Below, one piece after another: positions 22,801 through 31,422 of a stretch of DNA of 34,533 nucleotides. Under the pieces are notes generated by a model. It saw nothing but the letters and a program-made list of their open reading frames with translations, made no database searches and had not been told where the DNA came from. A program made the position numbers and the translations under genes. This DNA is from Lewinellaceae bacterium (GTDB lineage: Bacteria > Bacteroidota > Bacteroidia > Chitinophagales > Saprospiraceae). How positions within the stretch are numbered: the stretch's first letter is position 1; each line of letters starts with the position of its first letter. The stretch covers positions 1 through 34,533 of the forward strand of contig JACJXV010000041.1 of assembly GCA_020636445.1 (NCBI GenBank), written 5' to 3'.

Positions 22801-25561
22801 TTGCGGGCTGTAAGCGTAATTTAGTCAGGCTAATAAAGTTGTCTGACCGGCTTGAACAGCCATCCGAAATAGTTGCCCGGGTAATATCATCCCCACTCTT
22901 TAGTAAGAGGTTACCAGTAAAGGAGACTCCCCAAATCCGGCACTCTCCTGGTGCTGCCACATTCAGGTCGATTGTATTCCCTACAAGAGGCAGTAAAATT
23001 CTATTTTGGGCATCAGTAAGGAAATAGCGATAGGTATCGCCCTGGGCGGAGCTGGTGTTTACAAAAACGACTACATCAGACTCATTATCGAGGCATGTAG
23101 TGTAGCTTGTTGACCCATTGCTAAGACTAACAACGCCACCCTCAACTTCCCGCCACCGAAGGGTAACGAAATTTTCGCTCAGCTCAAAGCACTCATCAGC
23201 AAGCGCAGCCTGGGTAATGTCAATGCCCTGCGTAGTGAGTAAATTACCGGTATAGGCTAGCCCATAGACCCGGAAATCCGGAGGGAATTGATTGCCTAAG
23301 AAGAAAGACATATTCGATTCTACCCGAACGAGCTTATTCAGGGTGTCTGTAATTAACAACGCGTAGGAACCATTGGTACCACTTTTTTCGAAATTTATCA
23401 GCGGGTTATTGGCGCCAGGTTCCCGGCAGAACAAGGTTTCAGCAGGCCCACTTAATTGACCACCGGCAATTTTCTGGCGGCTCAGAGAAACAAAATTGGC
23501 ACTTAATTCAAAACACTCGCTGCTATGCTGGGTAAGGCCTGCATTGTCACCTACCTGGGTAAGTAAGGTTCCGGTATAAGCCAATCCCCAGACGCGTAAT
23601 TCCCCCTCCGTTTGCGGGGCAATATCGAGAGCATTGGAGGTGCTGATTTGCAGTACCTGGTTATTAACATCGGTAAGCAGGTAGGCATAACTTTGGGGCA
23701 GTAATGCCGTATTGGCTAAAACTACCCGGCTTGGTCCTTCATTGTCGGCACACAATACGCCACTGGTGGAGCCGTCATTCAGGCTGATACGGGCACCATC
23801 AACAGCTACCTTGCTCACCGTGATGAAGTCCGAGGATAATTCATAGCATTCGTCTGAGAACCGGGTGCCAGTGAGATCAGCGCCGGAAGCAAAAGACAGG
23901 GATCCGGTGTAGGCAAGCCCATAAATCCGGTAGGACCCAGGCTGAATATTGTCCAGACTGAAATGACCATCCAGGGAAATGGTTACTACTTTATTCTGGC
24001 GATCGGCTAACAAGAAGATATATTTTTCGCCCTGCCCTCCTACATTCACGGCAATTACCGGAGGAGGTGAGCTGACACTGCCATAACAGAGAACGATATT
24101 TTTACTGGCATCCAGGAGTTGGACGGTACCTCCAATTGGCAGCTTCTTGGTAATGGTAACAAAATTGTTGCTCAGGCCATAGCAACCCGAAGCAAGGGGA
24201 GTTGAAAAAACAGGATCACCGGCACTTACGGAAAGTTCACCACTGTAGGCTACACTATAAACCCGGTTAATCATTCCGGGAGTTGTAGCCAGGTTAATAG
24301 TAGCGGTGGAGCTGGTACTGATTACGACGTTATTGGTGTCGGTAACCAGGTAAGCAATTTGTTCTGCACCGGCATCAGTTACGTTGAAGGTAAAGGTTCC
24401 CTGATTCGGATCATTAAGGCAGATGACGGCATCTTCCTGGCCATCTGATAAAGCAATAGTACCTCCACTGATCCGTTCGACGGTTAGCTCTACAAAATTA
24501 TCCGAAAGACTGAAGCATCCGTCGCTGAGTGGAGCTGTAGCCGCATTTAATCCACTAATTGCGGTTAGCTGCCCTGCATAAGAAAGCCCCCAGATGCGGT
24601 ACTTACCTGCCGGAGCAAGAGAAAGATCAAAGGTATTATCAGCACTGACCGCCAGGATTACGTTTCCTGGGTTGGTTAGCAGGTAGGCATAGGGTAGAGG
24701 AGATGAAGAAGTGTTTTCGAGGCTTATCTGCGCAGCTGTGGGGTCGTTGCCGCAAGTCAGGGCAATATCCGCACCGCCAAGCAAAGAAATGGTGCCGCCG
24801 TTGGGGTCTGCAATGGTTACATTGATAAAATTAGACGACAAGGTCGCACAACCACTTGCCAGGTCTTGCTGGTCAATAGGCAGTCCTGGCTGCCCCTGGA
24901 AATTACCTACAAAAGAAAACCCCCAAACGCGATAGTTACCATTGGCGGTTTGCGAGAAATCATATTGGTTACCGGCAATGGCTTCGATTAAAACATTGTT
25001 GGCATCCGTTAGCAGATATTGATAGTTCGTGGTACTCCCCCCGTTTTGCGAGAAAGAAACTATACCGGCATTGGGATCCTGGGCCGGGCAAACATATACC
25101 TCCGTTTGATTATCATTGGCACTTACGGTGCTGGCCGAAGGTGATTTATGTGAAACACGGATAAAGTTTTCCGAAAGACCATAACAGAAAAGAGACAGCG
25201 TGTCTGTAAATGCATTTAAACCTGGTTTGGCTACTAAAGGGCCTTTAAAGTAGATAGTGTAAATGCGATAGTCACCAGGCGGGAATGGCTCAAAGTCGAG
25301 GGACAGTCGATAAGAAATTTGCAAAATGAGGCCCTGGTCATTTGTAACAGCAAAAACAAAAGGCATATAAAAAGAGCTGGGCCGTAAATTGAGGATATTG
25401 GGTTGCCCGTCACCAGCACAGGTGGCTACTTCAGTTGCTCCACCTACCAGGGAAATAAAGGTATTATTACCGCAATAGGTCCGGATTTGCCCCCAGGAGG
25501 TGGTTGCAAAAGCCAAGGCCAGCAGGATGAAGACAATTTTGAATCGTGTAATTAGTTTCAT
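19805..25561 (-). CDS. Giant secreted protein of 16 cysteine-paired repeats with T9SS type A sorting domain
   Basis: A 1918-residue extracellular protein. Signal peptide 1-24 (FATTSWG-QIRTYC). Then 16 consecutive repeats of about 105-115 residues, roughly 26-1815. Each reads approximately GGTISL..., a Cys near position 16, YxYLLTDxxNxIL in the middle, YRVWGLSYTGxL, then a second Cys in a [DS]xCYxLSxNFITV ending. Both cysteines are present in 15 repeats, so one disulfide per repeat is likely; the last repeat has lost the first (VNVLGGDG). A sorting domain follows at about 1830-1918 (LSASPNPAIDHF, ILNNAGQPVYNKRV, QQPGLYLIRVQYG). I recognise no named family for the repeat. The shape suggests a long rod-like adhesin or matrix protein; no catalytic motif is visible. 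It is transcribed alone, with its own promoter and terminator. Confidence 0.93.
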   Translation of the reverse strand: MKLITRFKIVFILLALAFATTSWGQIRTYCGNNTFISLVGGATEVATCAGDGQPNILNLRPSSFYMPFVFAVTNDQGLILQISYRLSLDFEPFPPGDYRIYTIYFKGPLVAKPGLNAFTDTLSLFCYGLSENFIRVSHKSPSASTVSANDNQTEVYVCPAQDPNAGIVSFSQNGGSTTNYQYLLTDANNVLIEAIAGNQYDFSQTANGNYRVWGFSFVGNFQGQPGLPIDQQDLASGCATLSSNFINVTIADPNGGTISLLGGADIALTCGNDPTAAQISLENTSSSPLPYAYLLTNPGNVILAVSADNTFDLSLAPAGKYRIWGLSYAGQLTAISGLNAATAPLSDGCFSLSDNFVELTVERISGGTIALSDGQEDAVICLNDPNQGTFTFNVTDAGAEQIAYLVTDTNNVVISTSSTATINLATTPGMINRVYSVAYSGELSVSAGDPVFSTPLASGCYGLSNNFVTITKKLPIGGTVQLLDASKNIVLCYGSVSSPPPVIAVNVGGQGEKYIFLLADRQNKVVTISLDGHFSLDNIQPGSYRIYGLAYTGSLSFASGADLTGTRFSDECYELSSDFITVSKVAVDGARISLNDGSTSGVLCADNEGPSRVVLANTALLPQSYAYLLTDVNNQVLQISTSNALDIAPQTEGELRVWGLAYTGTLLTQVGDNAGLTQHSSECFELSANFVSLSRQKIAGGQLSGPAETLFCREPGANNPLINFEKSGTNGSYALLITDTLNKLVRVESNMSFFLGNQFPPDFRVYGLAYTGNLLTTQGIDITQAALADECFELSENFVTLRWREVEGGVVSLSNGSTSYTTCLDNESDVVVFVNTSSAQGDTYRYFLTDAQNRILLPLVGNTIDLNVAAPGECRIWGVSFTGNLLLKSGDDITRATISDGCSSRSDNFISLTKLRLQPATIDFADRNNPAIVCKAGQPDVVSLKHSAVGTGTRFAYLITDTQNRILSITEADSYNVDLHSQDTLRIHGLTYSGNLQITTGIAATAQELTDECFVLSTNFLTVIKTDFKGGFVRLTDGTFSTFQCPTAGPIGDVLQFEAQGFVGDKYAFLITRNGRIEGITTTTAFDFNPLPEGTFTVLGLAYSGNLTATVGSLIDSGAPFSDDCFDLSSNSVTVIRQTPAGGTIALANGKTTTATCPGQSSATVTYRATGNVRGTTLFLITDTTNVIQSLTTQLSFNFNDLPQGLYRIWTLVYTGDFTGGTGDNAATTPLSNACYTLSSNFIAVSHQAPVGGTISADGAAASFCSGDSGSDIITFGKAGASAGPYTFLVADDRNRFLFDLADSARFDFNQMPGGILHVWGLAYRGELSLNPGDSIPAANLSTACFALSDNFIRIVRESVDGGRISSNFTGENLYVCPSDGIADLVTFSNTSQIANGNYRYVITNTSNLVLSILSGDSQNFDNTGLRELRVWGVSFTGDFALRAGVNILTTPASNACYDLSENYLTVFRETPTASQISTQSGQTSLRYCVSQEGPVLSLKNTSTSKAGFAYALTNASGEVILVSRTSTVNMANLSEGEYKIYGVSYTGELLIALGDTLPRNRPLASSCFQQASNVITVTRGGLAEGGRLTTPTGEEVFYACPQDGQGDIIFVNLPNIPENTDYRLIITDQNNRILFPDVETTLLDFDASPAGTYRIWGIAYTGVFNALFGGDIMAGNLATGCYDLSENFITIVSERPEAGTVATRDSLFTVNVLGGDGISDSLTFRKIGASPNTPYRYLLTDVNNNVLASSASGFEFDNLALGEYHVWGITYAGDLFDPVGKNVITSNTFGDNCYDFSTNFVTVKVRDDVPGIATPTRQRQFTAQDQPLRIPLSASPNPAIDHFTVLFTLPEALEFGSTAILQILNNAGQPVYNKRVAVQTGDNLIPFDLSGQQPGLYLIRVQYGSLSNTQKLIKANE
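20116..25486 (-). repeat. Sixteen tandem coding repeats of about 330 bp
   Basis: The protein-level repeats described in the giant gene. At DNA level the copies are clearly diverged; shared short pieces code for TDxxN, YTG and CYxLSxNF. The array is therefore old rather than freshly amplified. Bounds are approximate. Confidence 0.85.
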
Positions 25562-25654
25562 AGAGATTATAATTAATTGCTCGCAATTAGATTGATAATA
25601 AACACATTAGTCCTTCTTGCTCAGGACAGTGGGTGATTGTTTGGGTAGTCTTAA

Positions 25655-25662
25655 CAAAGATA
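25655..25662 (-). promoter_or_regulatory. -7 box of the 16-repeat protein gene
   Basis: TATCTTTG on the minus strand matches TAnnTTTG exactly, 94 bp before the start codon. The -33 position has only a weak TTAAG. The rest of the 533-bp gap 25562-26094 holds a small TTACCGG/CCGGTAA hairpin (25792-25817) and no gene I can support. Confidence 0.5.
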
Positions 25663-26094
25663 TGTAATATGCTCCGCGTGCTTAAGGAATCCTAAAATAA
25701 TATAAAAAAATAACTCATGTGTGTTATTTCCGGGAATCTGGTGTTAACCTGAGGCAAAATTTATTTGCTGGCTTATTAAAAGGCCTGAGAGTTACCGGAA
25801 GCGCTAGGAACCGGTAAATGAGCATGCCAAGGGGAGAAGACGCAATTCTAAAGTTACAAAACTTCTACAAATATACTTGCTTGCTGCAGCAATTGGAAAA
25901 AAGGTGAAAAATGTTTGTAAAAAAAATGCGTTAATATTGGAAGTCTGTTTTTGGATTTGCCGGGAAAAGGCAATCTTAAATGCCTGAAGCAAACTCCTCG
26001 CCGGAAACCTGGTACCGGGCAAAAGAAATCGGTGTGATATCCCCCTGTTCATTTTAAACTGCTGTTCTCAGCTGGATAAACAAAGGAGCCACGT

Positions 26095-28776
26095 ATGCCT
26101 GCCAATTGTACAAATGCGATCCTTGGGTGGTTAGTCCTTTTGGGGGCTATGCTCAGCACAAATCCACCTTCGCTGGCGGAACCAGGACCGCGTCCGTTGC
26201 AAGGCATAGTCACCGATGGGAATTATTCGGTAGAAACCTTGGTTCAGGATATTTTCGTCAAAGGTGCCTGTAAGAATATCTTCAATATCAAAGCCCGGGG
26301 GAATAAAGCGGGTATTGGGTATTTTGAAAACGGCCAGGAAACCATTGGAATTAACCGGGGTATCATTCTGGCAACAGGATCGATCAACAGTGCTAAGGGC
26401 CCCAATAATGTAGGCGATGCCAGTGGGGATTTTAAGGATACCGCAGGGGATCCTGATTTGCGACAAATGACTTCGGCACCCGTGGTTGACGCAGTTGGCA
26501 TCGAGTTCGATTTCATTCCGCTTGACAGCCTGGTGACGTTTCGCTATGTTTTTGCCTCCGAGGAATATTGTGAGTTTGTAGGTTCCAAGTTTAATGATGT
26601 GTTTGGTTTTTTCGTGAGCGGACCTGGCATCAGCGGACCTTTTTCCAATGGCTCCGAAAATGTAGCCTTATTGCCAGGGACCAGAGACTATGTGTCTATT
26701 AACACCATCAATCACCGGGAGAATGCTAATTTTTTTATTAGCAATTACCGGTCCGATGATGCAAGTCGGTGTGGATTACCCTGGCAGCAATCCCCCTATC
26801 AACCCTTGATTCAATATGACGGGTTCACCAAAGTGCTGACTGCAACGCTGCGGCTAATTCCCTGTGAAACCTACCGTTTACGGTTAGTGATTGCGGACGT
26901 TTCGGACGGTAGTTATGATTCAGCCGTTTTTCTGGAAGCAGAAAGCTTCAATATTGGCGGAGTGGTAAATTTAATCGCGGGCAGCCAGGAGGGTAGGGAT
27001 ACCGTCCTGGAGGGCTGTTCCGGAGGCTTTTTTCGGGTTAAGCGGTTCAATCCCAACGTGGTGGATCAACCGATAACCATAGGCGTCAGGGTGAGCTCAG
27101 AAAGTAGTGCGCAGCAAGGGCTTGATTTTGCCGCCATTCCGCGCCAGGTAACGATACCCTCCGGAGAAATATACACGGACCTGCCCATCACCTTGTTGGT
27201 TGATGAAGAACAGGAGCCGCCGGAAACGATTATCCTGCAATTGGACTTCCCCTGTGCCTGTATTGCGGATACAGCTCGCCTTACCATTGTAGACCCACCT
27301 CCACTCCGCACAGGATTGCTGGATCAGACCATTTGTATTGGCGATTCCGTTCTGTTACGAGCGGCTGCCAGTGGTGGCGTGCCTGTTTATCATTATGCGT
27401 GGTCAACAGGAGACACTACAGCTATTATTGGGGTTCGCCCTGAGCGTGATACTGCTTTTACCCTCCAACTTAAGGATGCTTGCGGGAGGGTATTACTCGA
27501 TACTGTAAGTTTGCGCCGACGAACGCCTCCCCGCGCCACTATAAGCGGTATTCAGGAGGTATGTATTGGCCAGCCTGCTTCATTGGCGGTTTATTTTACC
27601 GGTCAGGGGCCGCATCGGCTTACCTGGTCCATTGGTGATAGCCTGGTTGAATCCAGGCAAAACATTACCGACAACCCCTTTATCATTACTTCCCGCATGG
27701 CAGGGAAAGTGCGGTTGCTTCAATACAATGATGCTATTTGTGAAGGGGAGGTCTTCGGGCAGGGCGAAATCCGCAACTTTTACCTGCAGACGCTCGTCCG
27801 CACCCAACCGGTAAGTTGTTATGGGGGGAGTGACGGTCGTATCAACGTCGATGTAGTAGGGGGGACGAAACCCTACCAGTTCAGCTGGAATGGAGCGGAA
27901 CCTGGCCCCGCCTCCCCGTCAGGGCTTACTGCTGGTGAATATTCCCTGGTAATTACGGATGCCCGACAGTGCCAAACGAGCGTCATGACTACCGTCAGGC
28001 AACCGCCACCGCTGGAGCCCGTTGTGTTTGATTGCCGGCAGTTTACCAGTCCGCTGCTTTCTTTTTCTGCTACCGGAGGAACTCCACCTTATTCCTACGG
28101 GGTGGATGGCGGCCCATTTACGGATGAAACCATCTTTCGCGGGCTGACCCCCGGTAACCAATACCTCCTGACTATTCAGGATGCGCTGGGATGTACGCTG
28201 GAACAGACGTTTATTATGCCGGCTCTTTACCGAAAAATGGTGGAACTACCTGCGGTCCAAACACTAAATTTTGGTGAGACCTATACCCTGGAACCACAAC
28301 TAAATATTCCGCTAAGCCTGGTCGAAGAAATCGCCTGGGATCCCCCGGAATGGTTGAGTTGTTCGGATTGTCTTAATCCAAAGCTAATCGCACTGGATGC
28401 GGGCACTTTACGCATTAAGGTAACCGATGTTTTTGGTTGTACGGGTGGAGCCGTGATGCTGATAAAATTGGATAAGCAGCTCGACTTATTTGTCCCTACG
28501 GCTTTTTCTCCCAATGGGGATGGGATCAATGACCGCCTGGTGGTGTATGCCAATACACGGCAAATTAGGCGGATTGTCGGATTTCGGATCTTTAACCGCT
28601 GGGGAACCCAGGTCTATGCCCTCCAGGACTTTTTACCCAATGATGAACTCATCGGCTGGGATGGGATTTTTCAGAATAACCGCCTCCGGCCCGATGTTTT
28701 CGCTTACTGGATTGAAGTAGAACTGACCGATGGCACCACGCTGGTTCGCCGCGGACAAGTCAATTTAATACGTTAG
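26095..28776 (+). CDS. Choice-of-anchor L surface protein with Calx-beta-like, SprB-like and type B T9SS sorting domains
   Basis: An 893-residue secreted protein. Signal peptide about 1-28 (GAMLSTNPPSLA). A choice-of-anchor L domain spans about 40-287, recognisable by GINRGIILATGSI, a GP-rich loop, VVDAVGIEFDFIPL, FRYVFASEEYCEFVGSKFND and VFGFFVSGPG. Then a Calx-beta-like domain about 290-398 (GLDFAAIPRQVTIPSGE, VDEEQEPPETIILQL); two Ig-like beta domains about 405-565, the first with WSTGDT; a SprB-type repeat about 570-636 (CYGGSDGRINVDVVGG, YQFSWNG, LTAGEYSLVITDA) followed by a second, weaker one; and a CHU-type C-terminal sorting domain 798-893 (FVPTAFSPNGDGINDRL, IFNRWG). SprB is the mobile gliding adhesin of Flavobacterium, so an adhesive or gliding role is a reasonable inference. 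It is convergent with the epimerase gene. Confidence 0.93.
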   Translation: MPANCTNAILGWLVLLGAMLSTNPPSLAEPGPRPLQGIVTDGNYSVETLVQDIFVKGACKNIFNIKARGNKAGIGYFENGQETIGINRGIILATGSINSAKGPNNVGDASGDFKDTAGDPDLRQMTSAPVVDAVGIEFDFIPLDSLVTFRYVFASEEYCEFVGSKFNDVFGFFVSGPGISGPFSNGSENVALLPGTRDYVSINTINHRENANFFISNYRSDDASRCGLPWQQSPYQPLIQYDGFTKVLTATLRLIPCETYRLRLVIADVSDGSYDSAVFLEAESFNIGGVVNLIAGSQEGRDTVLEGCSGGFFRVKRFNPNVVDQPITIGVRVSSESSAQQGLDFAAIPRQVTIPSGEIYTDLPITLLVDEEQEPPETIILQLDFPCACIADTARLTIVDPPPLRTGLLDQTICIGDSVLLRAAASGGVPVYHYAWSTGDTTAIIGVRPERDTAFTLQLKDACGRVLLDTVSLRRRTPPRATISGIQEVCIGQPASLAVYFTGQGPHRLTWSIGDSLVESRQNITDNPFIITSRMAGKVRLLQYNDAICEGEVFGQGEIRNFYLQTLVRTQPVSCYGGSDGRINVDVVGGTKPYQFSWNGAEPGPASPSGLTAGEYSLVITDARQCQTSVMTTVRQPPPLEPVVFDCRQFTSPLLSFSATGGTPPYSYGVDGGPFTDETIFRGLTPGNQYLLTIQDALGCTLEQTFIMPALYRKMVELPAVQTLNFGETYTLEPQLNIPLSLVEEIAWDPPEWLSCSDCLNPKLIALDAGTLRIKVTDVFGCTGGAVMLIKLDKQLDLFVPTAFSPNGDGINDRLVVYANTRQIRRIVGFRIFNRWGTQVYALQDFLPNDELIGWDGIFQNNRLRPDVFAYWIEVELTDGTTLVRRGQVNLIR

Positions 28777-28788
28777 CAACAAAAGAAA

Positions 28789-28801
28789 AACTGCCGCAGT
28801 T
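28789..28801. terminator. Small palindrome between convergent genes
   Basis: AACTGC-C-GCAGTT lies in the 37-bp gap. There is an A-rich run before it on the plus strand, which is T-rich for minus-strand transcripts. It may act as a weak terminator for the epimerase transcript. Confidence 0.3.
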
Positions 28802-28813
28802 ACCAGTACCTTT

Positions 28814-29758
28814 CTATTCGGCTGGTTTAAACTGCACCCCAAAACGCGCAACTGCTTCCCCACCCGGGCGCAAGGTAATCAAGCCTTCTCCGTTATTAAA
28901 GGCATCAATATTACCGGTCATGGGCTCGACCGCCACGGATTCCCTTGCTGGAGGGGTAAAAAGTTGAATAAAATTGAATTTCCCACTACCGACTTGTTGC
29001 CAATAGGTTAGTTCACCTGCTTTGCCTTTCAGTTTTAAGGTGAATTTATCCGTTCCGGGCCGGCAGGCAAAGCAATTGTCTAAAACAGTGCTTCCCAGGG
29101 CTTTTTGCTGGACAAAATCATCAAAGGCATAGCGCTTACCCGTTGGAATCATCCGTTCGTCAATGCCTACCAGGTCGGCTTCCGGCATTTGGAGTTCGGT
29201 ATGATCTATTTTGGCATCTCCTAACTGGAAATAGGGGTGCCAGCCAAAACAAACCGGAATCGGGACTAACGCACGGTTCGTAAACCGCATTTCGATGTTT
29301 AGCGCATGTTGGGTTTGTAATTCAAAGGCGATCGAAAAGGTAAATGGGAAAGGATATGCTTCATGCTCGCCCTCATCGGTGTACGTACAAGTTAGCCACG
29401 CTGCCTGATTCCGGGGGGCAACCTGAGTTACCGCAAAGGGTTTGTCCATACCAAAACCGTGTAGCGCATTGCCGGTTACCGGATCGTTTTGGTCGAAGGC
29501 GTAGGTTGTCCCCTCCCAGGAATACTCGCCATGATTGAGGCGATTGGCAAAAGGGAACAAAACAGTGTTTTTGGCCCAGCGGTTAAGGTCCAGTTCGATG
29601 GGGGTAAGGTACCCGTCAAGCAGGGAGTGCCCGGCCAAGACTAATTCGAGTACACAAGACCCGGCATCCGGAACCAGGCTCAGGGTATTACCCGTGGTTT
29701 CATCCCGGAGGATATGTTTTTCATAAGGGCCAAAAGCTTCTGTTCGGTGCGTAAACAT
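28814..29758 (-). CDS. Aldose 1-epimerase family protein (mutarotase)
   Basis: A 314-residue cytoplasmic enzyme of the GalM superfamily, which interconverts alpha and beta anomers of aldoses. The catalytic set is visible: R73 in PFANRLNHGEY, general acid H174 in FGWHPYF, H100 in NALHGF, and general base E278 in VAVEPMTGNIDAFN. Length and order are normal, and the absence of a signal peptide places it in the cytoplasm. It starts 32 bp after the trehalase stop on the same strand, so the two probably form an operon. Trehalase releases one alpha and one beta glucose, and a mutarotase speeds their equilibration. The exact sugar is not fixed by sequence; related proteins act on glucose, galactose or glucose-6-phosphate. 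Confidence 0.9.
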   Translation of the reverse strand: MFTHRTEAFGPYEKHILRDETTGNTLSLVPDAGSCVLELVLAGHSLLDGYLTPIELDLNRWAKNTVLFPFANRLNHGEYSWEGTTYAFDQNDPVTGNALHGFGMDKPFAVTQVAPRNQAAWLTCTYTDEGEHEAYPFPFTFSIAFELQTQHALNIEMRFTNRALVPIPVCFGWHPYFQLGDAKIDHTELQMPEADLVGIDERMIPTGKRYAFDDFVQQKALGSTVLDNCFACRPGTDKFTLKLKGKAGELTYWQQVGSGKFNFIQLFTPPARESVAVEPMTGNIDAFNNGEGLITLRPGGEAVARFGVQFKPAE

Positions 29759-29790
29759 GCGGTAAAGGGGCTAAAAGATTAGAAAAAAGG

Positions 29791-31422
29791 CTATTGATTC
29801 GGTGGGTAGTCATGCAGGAGGCGCAGGAAGACACCATTGGACCAACCGAAGCCGTCCTGGACGGGATATTCACCCCCGCCCGATTCCAGGGACAAGTCGT
29901 AGACGTTATATTTTTCCATCATTTTCCCGGTATTGCGGAATACCTGTTCATTCAGGGCAATCCAGCGTTGGGAGATGGTGCGGGCGAGGTCGTCCTGTCC
30001 ATACTGACGGAGGCCATTTACGGCCATCCATTGTAGCGGAGCCCACCCGTTAGGGGCATCCCATTGTTGACTATTGGTCACCAGTGTGGTTGTCAAGCCT
30101 CCTGGCTGGAGGAATCTCGTGCGTAAGACCTGAGCCACAGCATTGGCTTGGCCGCCGTCTGCAAGTTGAAAAAACAAGGGATATACACCAGCCAGCGATA
30201 GGACACCGGTAGGTTTTTGGGCAATGAAATCATAATCGACGAAAAACCCTTGAGAAGGGTCCCAGCAATAGCGTTGTATGGCCTGCTTTCGACGATTTGC
30301 CTTGGAGAGGTATTGTGCAGCAAGACTGCGGTCCTCTTTAAGGGTGTAGGCCCGGGATATAACCATTTCCAGGTTATACAGGAGTGCATTGAGGTCTACA
30401 GGAATAATGTCGACCGTATGGATAGTGGCTAAATCCTGGGGGTTACTTAGCCAGCGGCTGCTGAAATCCCACCCCGACTCGGCGGCTGAACGCAGATTTC
30501 GATAAGTGATATTAGCCGGGCGCTTGTTGCGTTTGGCTGTTTCAATATCGTCTGCAAACATTTCTTCACGGGGATAGTCCCCTTTATCCCAAAAACGATT
30601 GAGAATACTCCCGTCCGGGAGGCGAACTACATGCCGGACGGCAGGGTTTCCCGGGCCTAATTCCTTTTCGCCGTCCATCCAAAAGGCATATTCTTTTTCC
30701 AATTGAGGCAGATAGTGCGTCCAGATCGAATCCCCCTGCATTTCTGCCAGTACCCCTACCATCAGCGAAAAAAATGGCGGCTGCGAACGGGTTAGGAAGT
30801 AGGTGCGATTACCGTTAGGGATAAATCCTATTGTATCAATGAGGAAAGCAAAATTATCGATCATGTTGCGGATCATATCCACGCGGTTATCCTGTTGCAA
30901 CCCCAGCATAGTAAAGTAGGAGTCCCAGTAGTAGATTTCCCGGAAACGGCCCCCGGGAACAATGTAGGGATGGTGCAGGGGGATGAGCGTGCCGGGGTCA
31001 TGTTGATCAGGCTGCCGGGTCAATAAGGGCCACAGCGAATTGATATGGTCAGCTACCGGAGCCTGCCGGTTGCTTTTAAATTCACTGGCAGTTACCGTAG
31101 GTAATGCAAAATTGGCCTTGACAAATGTTGCCAGGTCGAAATCAGGTGCATCTTTCTCCCGCCGATAATGGGCCAGAATGGTGTCGGTAAGGGAGAGTGG
31201 GATGCAATCGACAAAGGTTTTCCCATCCGGAAAAATGCGGGCTTTTTGTACTTCGGCAAAAAGTTCTTCATACCGCTGGCGGGGCGGTATCTGCCATTTA
31301 GGGTCCTCGAGTGCAGTGAATGCCGGTTTTTTAGCATTACCCTCATTGGAATCAGGGTTGGAGCGCCGACAGTAAAGGGAAAGTGATGCAAACACAAATA
31401 ACAGGATTATACCACGAGTCAT
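29791..31422 (-). CDS. treA: Trehalase (glycoside hydrolase family 37)
   Basis: A 543-residue enzyme that hydrolyses trehalose to two glucose molecules. Both family signatures are present: PGGRFREIYYWDSY (156-169) and QWDAPNGWAP (453-462), followed by the GGGEYPVQDGFGW segment (515-527). The presumed catalytic acid is D319 (SGWDF) and base E503 (MEKYNV). Their 184-residue spacing equals what I recall for E. coli TreA. The N-terminus is exported: MTRGIILLFVFASLSLYC with C18 could be a lipoprotein cysteine, though Y at -1 is not a normal lipobox, so a periplasmic soluble or membrane-tethered form is possible. It is the first gene of a probable two-gene operon with the epimerase. A TATTTTG lies just upstream on the minus strand. 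The symbol follows periplasmic trehalase by function; cytoplasmic treF is less likely given the signal peptide. Confidence 0.93.
   Translation of the reverse strand: MTRGIILLFVFASLSLYCRRSNPDSNEGNAKKPAFTALEDPKWQIPPRQRYEELFAEVQKARIFPDGKTFVDCIPLSLTDTILAHYRREKDAPDFDLATFVKANFALPTVTASEFKSNRQAPVADHINSLWPLLTRQPDQHDPGTLIPLHHPYIVPGGRFREIYYWDSYFTMLGLQQDNRVDMIRNMIDNFAFLIDTIGFIPNGNRTYFLTRSQPPFFSLMVGVLAEMQGDSIWTHYLPQLEKEYAFWMDGEKELGPGNPAVRHVVRLPDGSILNRFWDKGDYPREEMFADDIETAKRNKRPANITYRNLRSAAESGWDFSSRWLSNPQDLATIHTVDIIPVDLNALLYNLEMVISRAYTLKEDRSLAAQYLSKANRRKQAIQRYCWDPSQGFFVDYDFIAQKPTGVLSLAGVYPLFFQLADGGQANAVAQVLRTRFLQPGGLTTTLVTNSQQWDAPNGWAPLQWMAVNGLRQYGQDDLARTISQRWIALNEQVFRNTGKMMEKYNVYDLSLESGGGEYPVQDGFGWSNGVFLRLLHDYPPNQ

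Noticed and set aside
21305..23027. Several plus-strand frames of 89-123 codons
   Set aside because: They are antisense shadows of the repeated coding units of the 16-repeat protein; the repetition explains their similar length.
20116..25486. The 16 repeats as recent DNA amplification or an assembly artefact
   Set aside because: The units are well diverged at both DNA and protein level and differ in length, so they are old and real.
25804..26052. An 82-codon minus-strand frame in the gap before the choice-of-anchor L gene
   Set aside because: No domain, no promoter or plausible start context, and biased composition; treated as non-coding.
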